DNA of 64,000 bases, taken from positions 1 to 64,000 of the forward strand of contig JBNMLH010000007.1 of NCBI GenBank assembly GCA_050875145.1, written 5' to 3'. Origin of the DNA: CAG-411 sp050875145. Lineage in GTDB: Bacteria; Bacillota; Clostridia; Lachnospirales; Lachnospiraceae. Each line of letters begins with the position of its first letter. The stretch's first letter is position 1. Under the pieces are notes generated by a model. That model saw nothing but the letters and a program-made list of their open reading frames with translations, was not told the DNA's origin and did not search any database. This document shows positions 26,811 through 33,375 of this stretch, one piece after another. The position numbers and the translations under genes were made by a program.

Positions 26811-26855
26811 GAAGCTGGATGTCATATAGTATAAAGTGGAGAGAAGTGTCGGGAT

Positions 26856-27923
26856 ATGAGAAAAGTAGCAATAAAAGCGATAAAAGGTGACGAAATATTG
26901 GCGCAGGATATTATTAGCGATTATGATACGTTACTCATGTCTGCAGGTGTTGTCTTGAAAAAAGAGTATGTGCATAGGTTAGAGGAATTAGGGATTCAAC
27001 ATATTTATGTAGATGATGCGTATGCAGAGGGAATTGAAAAAAAGGATATTACAGAAATTAAAATCAAAGAGCAATGTCAAAAGGAAGTACAGGAGACATT
27101 AGATAAATTTGTTTACTGTGGAAATAGTAAACTGGAGGTTTTAAAGGAGGTTGCACAGGAGATTATTGTGGACCTTTTGGAAGAACCGGAAATTATGTTT
27201 AATGTAAGTGGAGTGAGACAAAAGTCAGAAAGTGCGTATTCTCATTCGATTAATGTTGCAGCATTAGCAGTATTTATTGCATTGCGGATGAATTTAAAAA
27301 AAGAAAAGATTCGAGAAATTGCAGTAGGCAGTTTGTTGCATGATATTGGTTATACTTATGTCAATACAGAAATCAAGGATAAAAAATATACTGATTTTTC
27401 TGATAAAGAGAAAAAGGAAATGCAAATGCATGTTATTTATGGATATACTGCCATTGAAAATCAAAAATGGCTATCCAATACTGCAAAGGATATTATTTTG
27501 CACCACCATGAATATGTAAATGGAACAGGTTACCCAATGCATATCGATGGAGAAAAAATGAGAATGGGTTCTAAGATTGTAGCTGTATGCGATACGTTTG
27601 ACCGATTGATTTATGGTGTTTTTTCTCCATGTATGAAGGTGCATGAGGCAATAGAATATATTATGTCTAATGCAGGAATAAAATTTGATTTGAAGGTTGC
27701 CAAAGTATTTAATACTAGTATTGCAGCTTATCCGACGGGAACTATAGTTACTACAAATTACGGTGAAACAGGCATTGTTTTAAGACAAAATAAGGAGCAG
27801 CCTACCAGACCGATAATCCGTATTTTAAAGGATTCAGAGGGAAAGGTTTGTAAAGAATGGCTGGAGAAGGATTTATTAAAAGAATTAAATGTTTTTATTG
27901 AAGATACATTAGAAGAAATATAG
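26856..27923 (+). CDS. HD-GYP domain protein (probable cyclic-di-GMP phosphodiesterase)
   Basis: A 355-residue protein with an N-terminal domain (1-100, DILAQDI-type pattern) and an HD-GYP domain (about 120-290). Metal and signature motifs are SHSINVAALAVFIALRM, LLHDIGYTYV, ILHHHEYVNGTGYP and VAVCDTFDRLIYG. These motifs are intact, so hydrolysis of cyclic-di-GMP is likely. No membrane segment is present. It is followed by a terminator. Confidence 0.9.
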   Translation: MRKVAIKAIKGDEILAQDIISDYDTLLMSAGVVLKKEYVHRLEELGIQHIYVDDAYAEGIEKKDITEIKIKEQCQKEVQETLDKFVYCGNSKLEVLKEVAQEIIVDLLEEPEIMFNVSGVRQKSESAYSHSINVAALAVFIALRMNLKKEKIREIAVGSLLHDIGYTYVNTEIKDKKYTDFSDKEKKEMQMHVIYGYTAIENQKWLSNTAKDIILHHHEYVNGTGYPMHIDGEKMRMGSKIVAVCDTFDRLIYGVFSPCMKVHEAIEYIMSNAGIKFDLKVAKVFNTSIAAYPTGTIVTTNYGETGIVLRQNKEQPTRPIIRILKDSEGKVCKEWLEKDLLKELNVFIEDTLEEI

Positions 27924-27963
27924 AAATTAAGTTGCAATTTGTAATGTATTGCGATATAATTGA

Positions 27964-28000
27964 GGTTGTTGATAAATTGTATTATTAACAGCCTTTTCTT
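27964..28000 (+). terminator. Terminator after the HD-GYP gene
   Basis: GGTTGTTGATAA, loop ATTGTA, TTATTAACAGCC with G-U pairs, followed by TTTTCTTTTT. Confidence 0.82.
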
Positions 28001-28094
28001 TTTGCATTTTATAGGTGTAAAAGAAACAAGAGAAGGAAATAATAAATGTAAAAATGAATTGTCATTTTAGATGATTCTTAATATTGAAAAAATT

Positions 28095-28313
28095 AGGAAG
28101 CTAAGATAGGTGGACTTTTTCAGAGAGTCAACGGTTGGTGTAAGTTGATAAAAGAAACCTGTTGTTCCACTTCCTTTATAAGCCGGTGAGGAGCTGGAAG
28201 GGTGGTAACCTTTATCTTACTAACAAGAGGTCTTTTAAAGAATAAAAGACAATTTGGGTGGCAACGCGGAATTCCTTTCGTCCCATAGCAGGGGGAAAGT
28301 GAATTCTTTTTTT
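28095..28313 (+). promoter_or_regulatory. T-box riboswitch for serine, upstream of serS
   Basis: The layout is that of a tRNA-sensing leader. Stem I has an AGAGAGTCA bulge region (about 28122) and distal GGTTGGTG. The specifier region GTTCCAC offers UCC, a serine codon. The T-box sequence TGGGTGGCAACGCGG is at 28255-28269. The terminator pairs GAATTC (28269-28275 region) with GAATTC (28301-28306) through CTTTC and GGAAAG, followed by seven or more T residues. Uncharged tRNA-Ser would favour the antiterminator and allow serS expression. Confidence 0.9.
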
Positions 28314-28400
28314 ACTTTATAGGAATAAAAGTTATTCTATAGAGCAAAAACGCATTGTATGACAGTGTTTTAGCCTATGCTTTAACCTTACGGTTTTTAT

Positions 28401-28541
28401 AAAAGTTCAAGAAAACCCACTGTCTTTCGGCATTGGATGCTTTTGAACGAGGTGAGACCTTCAACCCCCATACCTCGTAGGGCAAGCAGTGCTACTTTTA
28501 TATGAGAAAGTAGCAAAGTGGATTGTGAAATATCCTTGACT
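28401..28541 (+). repeat. Structured repeat, copy A (upstream of serS)
   Basis: A sequence of about 140 bases with a series of hairpins: outer stem GTTCAA/TTGAAC (28405-28410 / 28443-28448), ACGAGGT/ACCTCGT (28447-28453 / 28472-28478), and GCTACTTT/AAAGTAGC (28491-28498 / 28507-28514). It ends GATTGTGAAATATCCTTGAC. It is about 85% identical over its right half to copy B at 31445. It lies between the T-box terminator and the serS start. Confidence 0.8.
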
Positions 28542-28605
28542 TAGGTGGAACATGATACAACAATTGAAATTTATACTATTTTATATAAGAAAGGTGAGTA
28601 AAAAC

Positions 28606-29889
28606 ATGTTAGATATCAAGTTATTGAGAAGTGATTTTGAAGGTGTAGAAAAAGCATTATCTACAAGAAATGAGGAATTTGATTTAAGCAAATTTAAGGA
28701 TTTAGATGCAAAGAGAAGAGCATTACTTGGTGAAGTAGAAGCTTTAAAGAGTGAACAAAATAAAGCATCAAAGCAAGTTCCTATTATGAAAAAAGAAGGA
28801 AAAGATACAACTGCTTTATTTGAAGAGATGAAACAGTTATCAGATAAGATTAAAGATTTAGATGCACAGGTTCGTACAGTAGATGAAGAATTAGATGCAT
28901 GGATGCTTACAATACCAAATATTCCTCATCCATCTGTTCCAGCAGGAAAAAGTGATGAAGAAAATGTAGAGATTCGTAAGTATGGTGAGCCAACAAAATT
29001 TGATTTTGAAGCAAAGGCACATTGGGATATCGGTAAAGATTTAGATATTTTAGACCCTGAAATGGGTGCAAAGACAAGTGGTGCTCGTTTTACTTTTTAT
29101 AAGGGATTAGGTGCAAAGCTTGAGAGAGCCATTATGAACTTCTTCCTTGATGTGCATGAAAAACAGGGTTATGAAGAAGTATTTCCTCCTTTTATGGTAA
29201 GTAGAGCAAGTATGACAGGTACAGGTCAGTTACCAAAATTTGAAGAGGATGCATATAAGGTAACAGGTGATGGAAAGGAATATTTCCTTGTTCCTACTGC
29301 AGAAGTACCTGTAACAAATATGTATCGCGAGACAATTTTAGATGGAACAAAACTTCCAATTAAGCATTGTGCATATACAGCATGTTTCCGCGCTGAAGCT
29401 GGTTCTGCAGGTCGTGATACAAGAGGATTGATTCGTCAGCATCAGTTCAACAAGGTTGAATTAGTAGAATTTTGTAAACCAGAGGATTCTTATAATGAAT
29501 TAGAGCGTTTGACAGGAGATGCAGAAGAAGTATTACAAATTCTTGGTTTACCATATCGTGTGGTAAAGATTTGTATGGGAGATTTAGGATTTACTGCAGC
29601 AATGAAGTATGATATTGAAGTATGGATGCCATCTTATGGTAGATATGTAGAGATTTCAAGTTGCTCAAACTTTGAAGCATTCCAGGCAAGACGTGCAAAC
29701 ATTAAGTACAAGGATAGTGCAAAGGATAAGGCACAATTCATTCATACTTTAAATGGTAGTGGAGTTGCTATTGGTAGAACAACTGCAGCAATCTTGGAAA
29801 ATTATCAGCAGGCAGATGGAACCGTTGTAATTCCAGAAGCACTTCGTAAATATATGAATGGTCGCGAGGTAATTGCTGGAAGAGATTAA
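28606..29889 (+). CDS. serS: Serine--tRNA ligase
   Basis: A 427-residue class II synthetase charging tRNA-Ser. The N-terminal coiled-coil arm (about 30-105) grips the long variable arm of tRNA-Ser. The catalytic core has motif 2 (FRAEAGSAGRDTRGLIRQHQF, about 258-278) and motif 3 (GVAIGRTTAAILEN). The frame is open from 28552, but AAAGGTGAG and the family start MLDIKLLRSDF identify ATG 28606. It is controlled by the serine T-box upstream, with a repeat element inserted between them. Confidence 0.97.
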   Translation: MLDIKLLRSDFEGVEKALSTRNEEFDLSKFKDLDAKRRALLGEVEALKSEQNKASKQVPIMKKEGKDTTALFEEMKQLSDKIKDLDAQVRTVDEELDAWMLTIPNIPHPSVPAGKSDEENVEIRKYGEPTKFDFEAKAHWDIGKDLDILDPEMGAKTSGARFTFYKGLGAKLERAIMNFFLDVHEKQGYEEVFPPFMVSRASMTGTGQLPKFEEDAYKVTGDGKEYFLVPTAEVPVTNMYRETILDGTKLPIKHCAYTACFRAEAGSAGRDTRGLIRQHQFNKVELVEFCKPEDSYNELERLTGDAEEVLQILGLPYRVVKICMGDLGFTAAMKYDIEVWMPSYGRYVEISSCSNFEAFQARRANIKYKDSAKDKAQFIHTLNGSGVAIGRTTAAILENYQQADGTVVIPEALRKYMNGREVIAGRD

Positions 29890-29963
29890 TTATTCAGTTG
29901 AAACGTGCAGAGTGTGTGTCTTATAGTTAGACATCATCTTATAAAAAGCATGCGTATAAAAAG

Positions 29964-30006
29964 AGGAGCAAGTCTTACATCAATGCGATATAAGGCTTGC
30001 TCCTTT
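29964..30006 (+). terminator. Terminator after serS
   Basis: AGGAGCAAGTCTTA pairs with TAAGGCTTGCTCCT (14 pairs, one wobble) around a 13-base loop, followed by TTTT. Confidence 0.85.
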
Positions 30007-30079
30007 TGCTTAAATAAATCAGTCAAGTTAATAAATATATGAAAGGTGCTTCCATTGTGTTTTTGTTTTCTGCTATCTC

Positions 30080-30736
30080 TTATTTCTTTTTATAGTATAG
30101 AAAACCTGAATAACAAATAGGAATTAGTACCATAAGTGCAAGTACTCCTATTAGTATCATATATAAGTGTTCAATTTCAAGCAGTGAACAAAATACTATA
30201 ATAAAACCACCGAATACCCAAATCCATCCAGCCAGACGATGGGTATGATACCAATTATCGGAATTGTTTAGTGTCCAAGGAATGCGAATGCCAATTGTGT
30301 TGTTCTGCTGGCATTTAGGAAGATAATTTCCTAGAGCAATAAACAGTAATCCAAGAAAAAGAAAGGTAGCTAGTGTAGTGTTTACTCCATTGTGAAGTGC
30401 AAATCCATAAATGCAAAAACTGCATAAGAGTGACACTGCAGGGCAAATATAAAGTATTAGCTTAAATACTTTTGGGCTCAGATTTTTGTGTCTTGGATCA
30501 AGAAATGTAAATACAACACAAAATAGGTGAATAACCAGAACAAGAATAGGTAATCCAAAAACAGTAAGTGCCTTTGAACTGTATTTGTCAGGTTCCCCAT
30601 TTGCAGCAAAGTGTGTAGGAAGTTGTTCGGGAAGTTTATTCCAAAACAAAAGTCCAGCCAAAATAGGCAATAAAATTAAAATGCTCGTTATAATAATATT
30701 TTTTTTGTACGTGTCCCATTTTTCAAATCTTTTCAT
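30080..30736 (-). CDS. sdpI: SdpI family immunity/membrane protein
   Basis: A 218-residue membrane protein with six likely segments. It contains the DUF1648 region (LPEQLPTHFAANGEPDKYSSK, residues about 32-52) and the SdpI region GNYLPKCQQNNTIGIRIPWTLNN...THRLAGWIWVFGG (about 133-180). In B. subtilis SdpI protects against the toxin SdpC and sequesters the repressor SdpR. The start is ATG 30736 behind GAGGAGG. It follows sdpR on the same strand. No toxin gene sdpABC is present here, so it may serve immunity or signalling only. Confidence 0.9.
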   Translation of the reverse strand: MKRFEKWDTYKKNIIITSILILLPILAGLLFWNKLPEQLPTHFAANGEPDKYSSKALTVFGLPILVLVIHLFCVVFTFLDPRHKNLSPKVFKLILYICPAVSLLCSFCIYGFALHNGVNTTLATFLFLGLLFIALGNYLPKCQQNNTIGIRIPWTLNNSDNWYHTHRLAGWIWVFGGFIIVFCSLLEIEHLYMILIGVLALMVLIPICYSGFLYYKKK

Positions 30737-30910
30737 AATGAACCTCCTCTTGAAGTTGTTTTGTTGAAAAATATTTTGTTGATACAACCTTTTTTCATTC
30801 TATGATAAGTGGTCTTGGTCGTAATCTTATTGTCTTATTTGTTTTGTAAATATTAAGATGTTAAAGTTAATAGTACCTTAGTTGTAGTGAAAAATAAAGT
30901 ATCTAATCGG

Positions 30911-31174
30911 TCAATTATCACGCAATTGAGCAAGCCAAAGCATCGTTTCTTCCACTACAGAAGTATTCAACTGATAGTAAATAAAGTTTTTTTCTTTTTC
31001 TTCTGTTATTAAATCGGCCTTTTTCAAAATCCGAAGATGATAGGAAATTGTGGCTCCTGTCATATTGAAATTGCTGCCGATTTCCCCAGCAGACAAGCGT
31101 TTGTTTTTAAGAAGCATTAAGATGTCTCTTCGCACTGGATCAGATAAAGCCTTAAAGGTATTGGCAAAACTCAT
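30911..31174 (-). CDS. sdpR: ArsR-family repressor of the SdpR type
   Basis: An 87-residue winged-helix repressor. It has FKALSDPVRRDILMLLKNKRLSAGEI (residues about 6-31) and the recognition helix MTGATISYHLRILKKADLI (about 38-56). No metal-binding cysteines are visible, which fits SdpR rather than metal-sensing ArsR proteins. Two 22-base inverted repeats flank its promoter at 31193-31270, strongly suggesting autorepression. sdpI follows 174 bases downstream. Confidence 0.92.
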   Translation of the reverse strand: MSFANTFKALSDPVRRDILMLLKNKRLSAGEIGSNFNMTGATISYHLRILKKADLITEEKEKNFIYYQLNTSVVEETMLWLAQLRDN

Positions 31175-31192
31175 GGCAACCTCCTTGAAAAG

Positions 31193-31270
31193 TATTTAGA
31201 AAATTTTCTAAATACATTCTAGTTCTGAATAAATAAAAAGTCAATAACTATTTAGAAAAAAATCTAAATA
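31193..31270 (-). promoter_or_regulatory. sdpR promoter bracketed by two operators
   Basis: Minus strand: -35 TTGACT (31239-31244), 17-base spacer, -10 TAGAAT (31216-31221). A perfect 22-base palindrome with arms TATTTAGAAAA covers 31193-31214, next to the -10. A second, near-perfect copy with arms TATTTAGA/TCTAAATA covers 31249-31270, just upstream of the -35. This suits a dimeric winged-helix repressor, presumably SdpR. Confidence 0.85.
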
Positions 31271-31282
31271 CTATTTATAAAA

Positions 31283-31304
31283 GCGGATTGCGAATATCAT
31301 TGAT
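31283..31304 (+). repeat. Repeat fragment, copy C
   Basis: GCGGATTGCGAATATC, then ATTGAT, matches the right end of copies A and B (GCGGATTGCGAATATCCTTGAC in two parts). Only this terminal piece is present. It sits directly beyond the sdpR operators. Confidence 0.55.
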
Positions 31305-31444
31305 TGTTGTACATAAAGGGAAAAGAAAGCATGTTACAGCCCACAGGTCAATGAACTGTAACGAAAGTATTTATTTTTTTTAGAAAAATAGAAAAGAGGA
31401 CTTGCATAGAAGTGGTAACTTTTACTACAATACAAGGGGATTTT

Positions 31445-31590
31445 ATTTGTAAAAGAGCAAGAAAACCCACTGCCTTTAGGCGGTGGGGGCTCTTGTGCGA
31501 GGTGCGGGGTTCAAGTCCCGTATCTCGTAAGGCACGTAGTGCCGCTTTTATATGAGTAAGTAGCAACGCGGATTGCGAATATCCTTGACT
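31445..31590 (+). repeat. Structured repeat, copy B (upstream of the S66 peptidase gene)
   Basis: About 145 bases of tandem hairpins: outer stem AAGAGC/GCTCTT (31453-31458 / 31489-31494) enclosing CCCACTGCC/GGCGGTGGG (31466-31474 / 31479-31487) with loop CTTTAG-type bases; TGCGAG...CTCGTA (31496-31529) with a T-arm-like GGTTCAAGTCC at its tip; and GGCAC/GTGCC (31531-31543). It ends ATATCCTTGAC. The first hairpin resembles ends of IS200/IS605-type elements, but no transposase is present. Confidence 0.8.
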
Positions 31591-31614
31591 ATTTAGTAAA
31601 GTGGGGAAACAAAA

Positions 31615-32469
31615 ATGTGTAAAGATAACGGAAAGAGAACTGTTTTAACGGCATGTTCCGATGGAATAGGAGTAGAAAGGAAAGAAGAAATACAGCATTT
31701 AATAGAAAAGTTAAATCAAATAGGCATTTTGGCAGATGTAGGAGAGTGCTTATATGACAGGGGAGAGGGGCATTCTGGTACACCAAAAGAACGTGCCCAA
31801 ATGTTAATGAAAGGCTATGAAGATGTGGATAACTTTTGTATTTTTGATGTAAGTGGTGGAAATCTTGCCAATGAGATTTTAGGGTATTTAGATTATAATA
31901 AAATAAAGGAATGTGAGAAGCCATTTGTAGGATATTCAGATTTAACTGTAATATTAAATGCTATTTATGCAAAAACAGGGAATCCTGGGGTATTGTATCA
32001 GGTTCGTAATTTGTTGTATGCGGATAAGGCAGAGCAGGAGATGTATGTTAAGCAGGAATTTATAGAAAAAAAACCCTGGAAGCATAACTGGATATTTTAT
32101 CAGGGAAAGCAAATGGAAGGTATTGTTGTAGGTGGAAATATTCGATGTTTCTTAAAGCTGGCAGGAACAGAGTATTTACCAGATTTGCAGGATAAGTTGT
32201 TATTGTTGGAAGCAAGAAGTGGGGACGTTACATTAGTGCTTACTTATCTAAATCAATTAGAACAGATGGGGGCATTTGAAAAGGTTGCGGGAGTTTTACT
32301 TGGAACGTTTTCGCAGTTAGAAAAACAATCTGGAAAGGATAAAATAAAGGAACTTATATTGCCGTTTTGCAGGCATAGAGAGATACCAATTGCAAAGACA
32401 CAGAGCATCGGTCATGGAGAGGATGCAAAAGGAATTTGGATTGGCAAGAAAATTAAGATAAAAAAATAA
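31615..32469 (+). CDS. LD-carboxypeptidase (peptidase family S66)
   Basis: A 284-residue family S66 enzyme. Members trim the terminal D-amino acid from muropeptide tetrapeptides or cleave microcin C7-like substrates. The catalytic serine lies in GYSDLT (about S108), the glutamate in LLLLEARSGD (about 199) and the histidine in SIGHGEDA (about 266). No signal peptide, so it is cytosolic and probably serves peptidoglycan recycling. The canonical VAPS motif at the N-terminus reads LTACSDG here. The start ATG 31615 has a weak Shine-Dalgarno. Copy B of the repeat lies immediately upstream. Confidence 0.87.
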   Translation: MCKDNGKRTVLTACSDGIGVERKEEIQHLIEKLNQIGILADVGECLYDRGEGHSGTPKERAQMLMKGYEDVDNFCIFDVSGGNLANEILGYLDYNKIKECEKPFVGYSDLTVILNAIYAKTGNPGVLYQVRNLLYADKAEQEMYVKQEFIEKKPWKHNWIFYQGKQMEGIVVGGNIRCFLKLAGTEYLPDLQDKLLLLEARSGDVTLVLTYLNQLEQMGAFEKVAGVLLGTFSQLEKQSGKDKIKELILPFCRHREIPIAKTQSIGHGEDAKGIWIGKKIKIKK

Positions 32470-32471
32470 AA

Positions 32472-32528
32472 AAGCAGTGTTGCTTTTATTATGAGCAAGT
32501 ATTGAAGTGAATTGCAAATAGCATTGAC
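32472..32528 (+). repeat. Structured repeat, copy D (right half only)
   Basis: AAGCAGTGTTGCTTTTATT..., ending GTGAATTGCAAATAGCATTGACA, aligns with bases 28485-28541 of copy A at roughly three-quarters identity. It lies between the S66 gene and the regulator gene, in the same orientation as copies A and B. Confidence 0.65.
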
Positions 32529-32562
32529 ATGCAGCAGAACGAATTGAATATAAAAAAAGAAT

Positions 32563-32604
32563 CTTAAGAATTTCTTAGGAATTTATTATGATGTTTCTTA
32601 AGAA
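32563..32604 (+). promoter_or_regulatory. Helically phased repeats before the regulator gene (probable self-binding sites)
   Basis: Three boxes, CTTAAGAA (32563), CTTAGGAA (32574) and CTTAAGAA (32597), are spaced 11 and 23 bases apart, one and two helical turns. They lie about 80-120 bases before the OmpR-type gene. OmpR/PhoB regulators bind such direct repeats, so autoregulation is likely. Confidence 0.6.
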
Positions 32605-32679
32605 TCGTAGTATATAGTATATAGTGTGGAAGGAAGAAAAATGCTAGCAAGAAATCCACAAGTAGAAAGAGGTAAAAAA

Positions 32680-33375
32680 ATGTATCGAATTTTAGTATGT
32701 GAAGATGAAAAATCCATAGCAGATGCACTGGAGATTTATTTAACAAATGAAGGTTATGAAGTGCTTCGGGCGGAAAATGGAATTGAAGCATTAGAAATTG
32801 TAAAAAAGGAAGAACTTCATCTAATTTTAATGGATATTATGATGCCTAAAATGGACGGAATTAAGGCAACCATGCATATTAGGGAAGAAAAAAATATTCC
32901 AATTATTATTCTGTCAGCAAAGGGAGAAGATTATGATAAAGTGCTTGGGTTAAATGTGGGAGCAGATGATTATGTGACAAAACCCTTTAATCCATTGGAA
33001 TTGCTGGCAAGGGTAAAAAGCCAGTTAAGGCGTTATACTCGTTTAGGTAGTATGGAGGAACAAGAAAAAAATAATATTGTGCGAACGGGTAGCCTTGAAA
33101 TAAACTTAGACACCCATGAGGTCTGGGTAGATGGAGAACAGAAAAAACTGACACCAGTGGAGTTTGGAATATTAGCCTTTTTAACAGAAAATGCAGGAAG
33201 AGTATATTCAATTCATCAGATTTACGAGAAGGTCTGGAAGGAGCCTTGTGTAAATGCGGAAAATACGGTGTCCGTACATATTAGAAGAATTCGAGAAAAG
33301 ATTGAAATTAATGCAAAAGAACCCAAATATGTAAAGGTGGTGTGGGGCGTTGGATACAAAGTGGAAAAGATTTAG
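32680..33375 (+). CDS. OmpR/PhoB-family response regulator
   Basis: A 231-residue regulator. The receiver domain has the acidic pair CEDE (8-10), phospho-acceptor D52 in LILMDIMMPKMDG, and the lysine in VTKPFNPLELL. The winged-helix DNA-binding domain (about 135-230) carries LTPVEFGILAFLTENAG and NTVSVHIRRIREKIE. An upstream in-frame ATG (32626) exists, but AGAGGT and the family start favour ATG 32680. The 3' end overlaps the kinase gene by 26 bases. Confidence 0.93.
   Translation: MYRILVCEDEKSIADALEIYLTNEGYEVLRAENGIEALEIVKKEELHLILMDIMMPKMDGIKATMHIREEKNIPIIILSAKGEDYDKVLGLNVGADDYVTKPFNPLELLARVKSQLRRYTRLGSMEEQEKNNIVRTGSLEINLDTHEVWVDGEQKKLTPVEFGILAFLTENAGRVYSIHQIYEKVWKEPCVNAENTVSVHIRRIREKIEINAKEPKYVKVVWGVGYKVEKI

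Noticed and set aside
31496..31529. Possible tRNA or tRNA fragment, because of the GGTTCAAGTCC tip
   Set aside because: Only a T-arm-like hairpin is present. No acceptor, D or anticodon arm could be built around it, and copy A lacks the conserved loop.
31348..31566. 72-residue leftward frame covering repeat copy B
   Set aside because: It exists only because the repeat hairpins lack stops. There is no ribosome-binding site or recognisable domain.
28401..32528. Intact IS200/IS605 element
   Set aside because: One hairpin resembles such ends, but no tnpA or tnpB frame lies near any copy.
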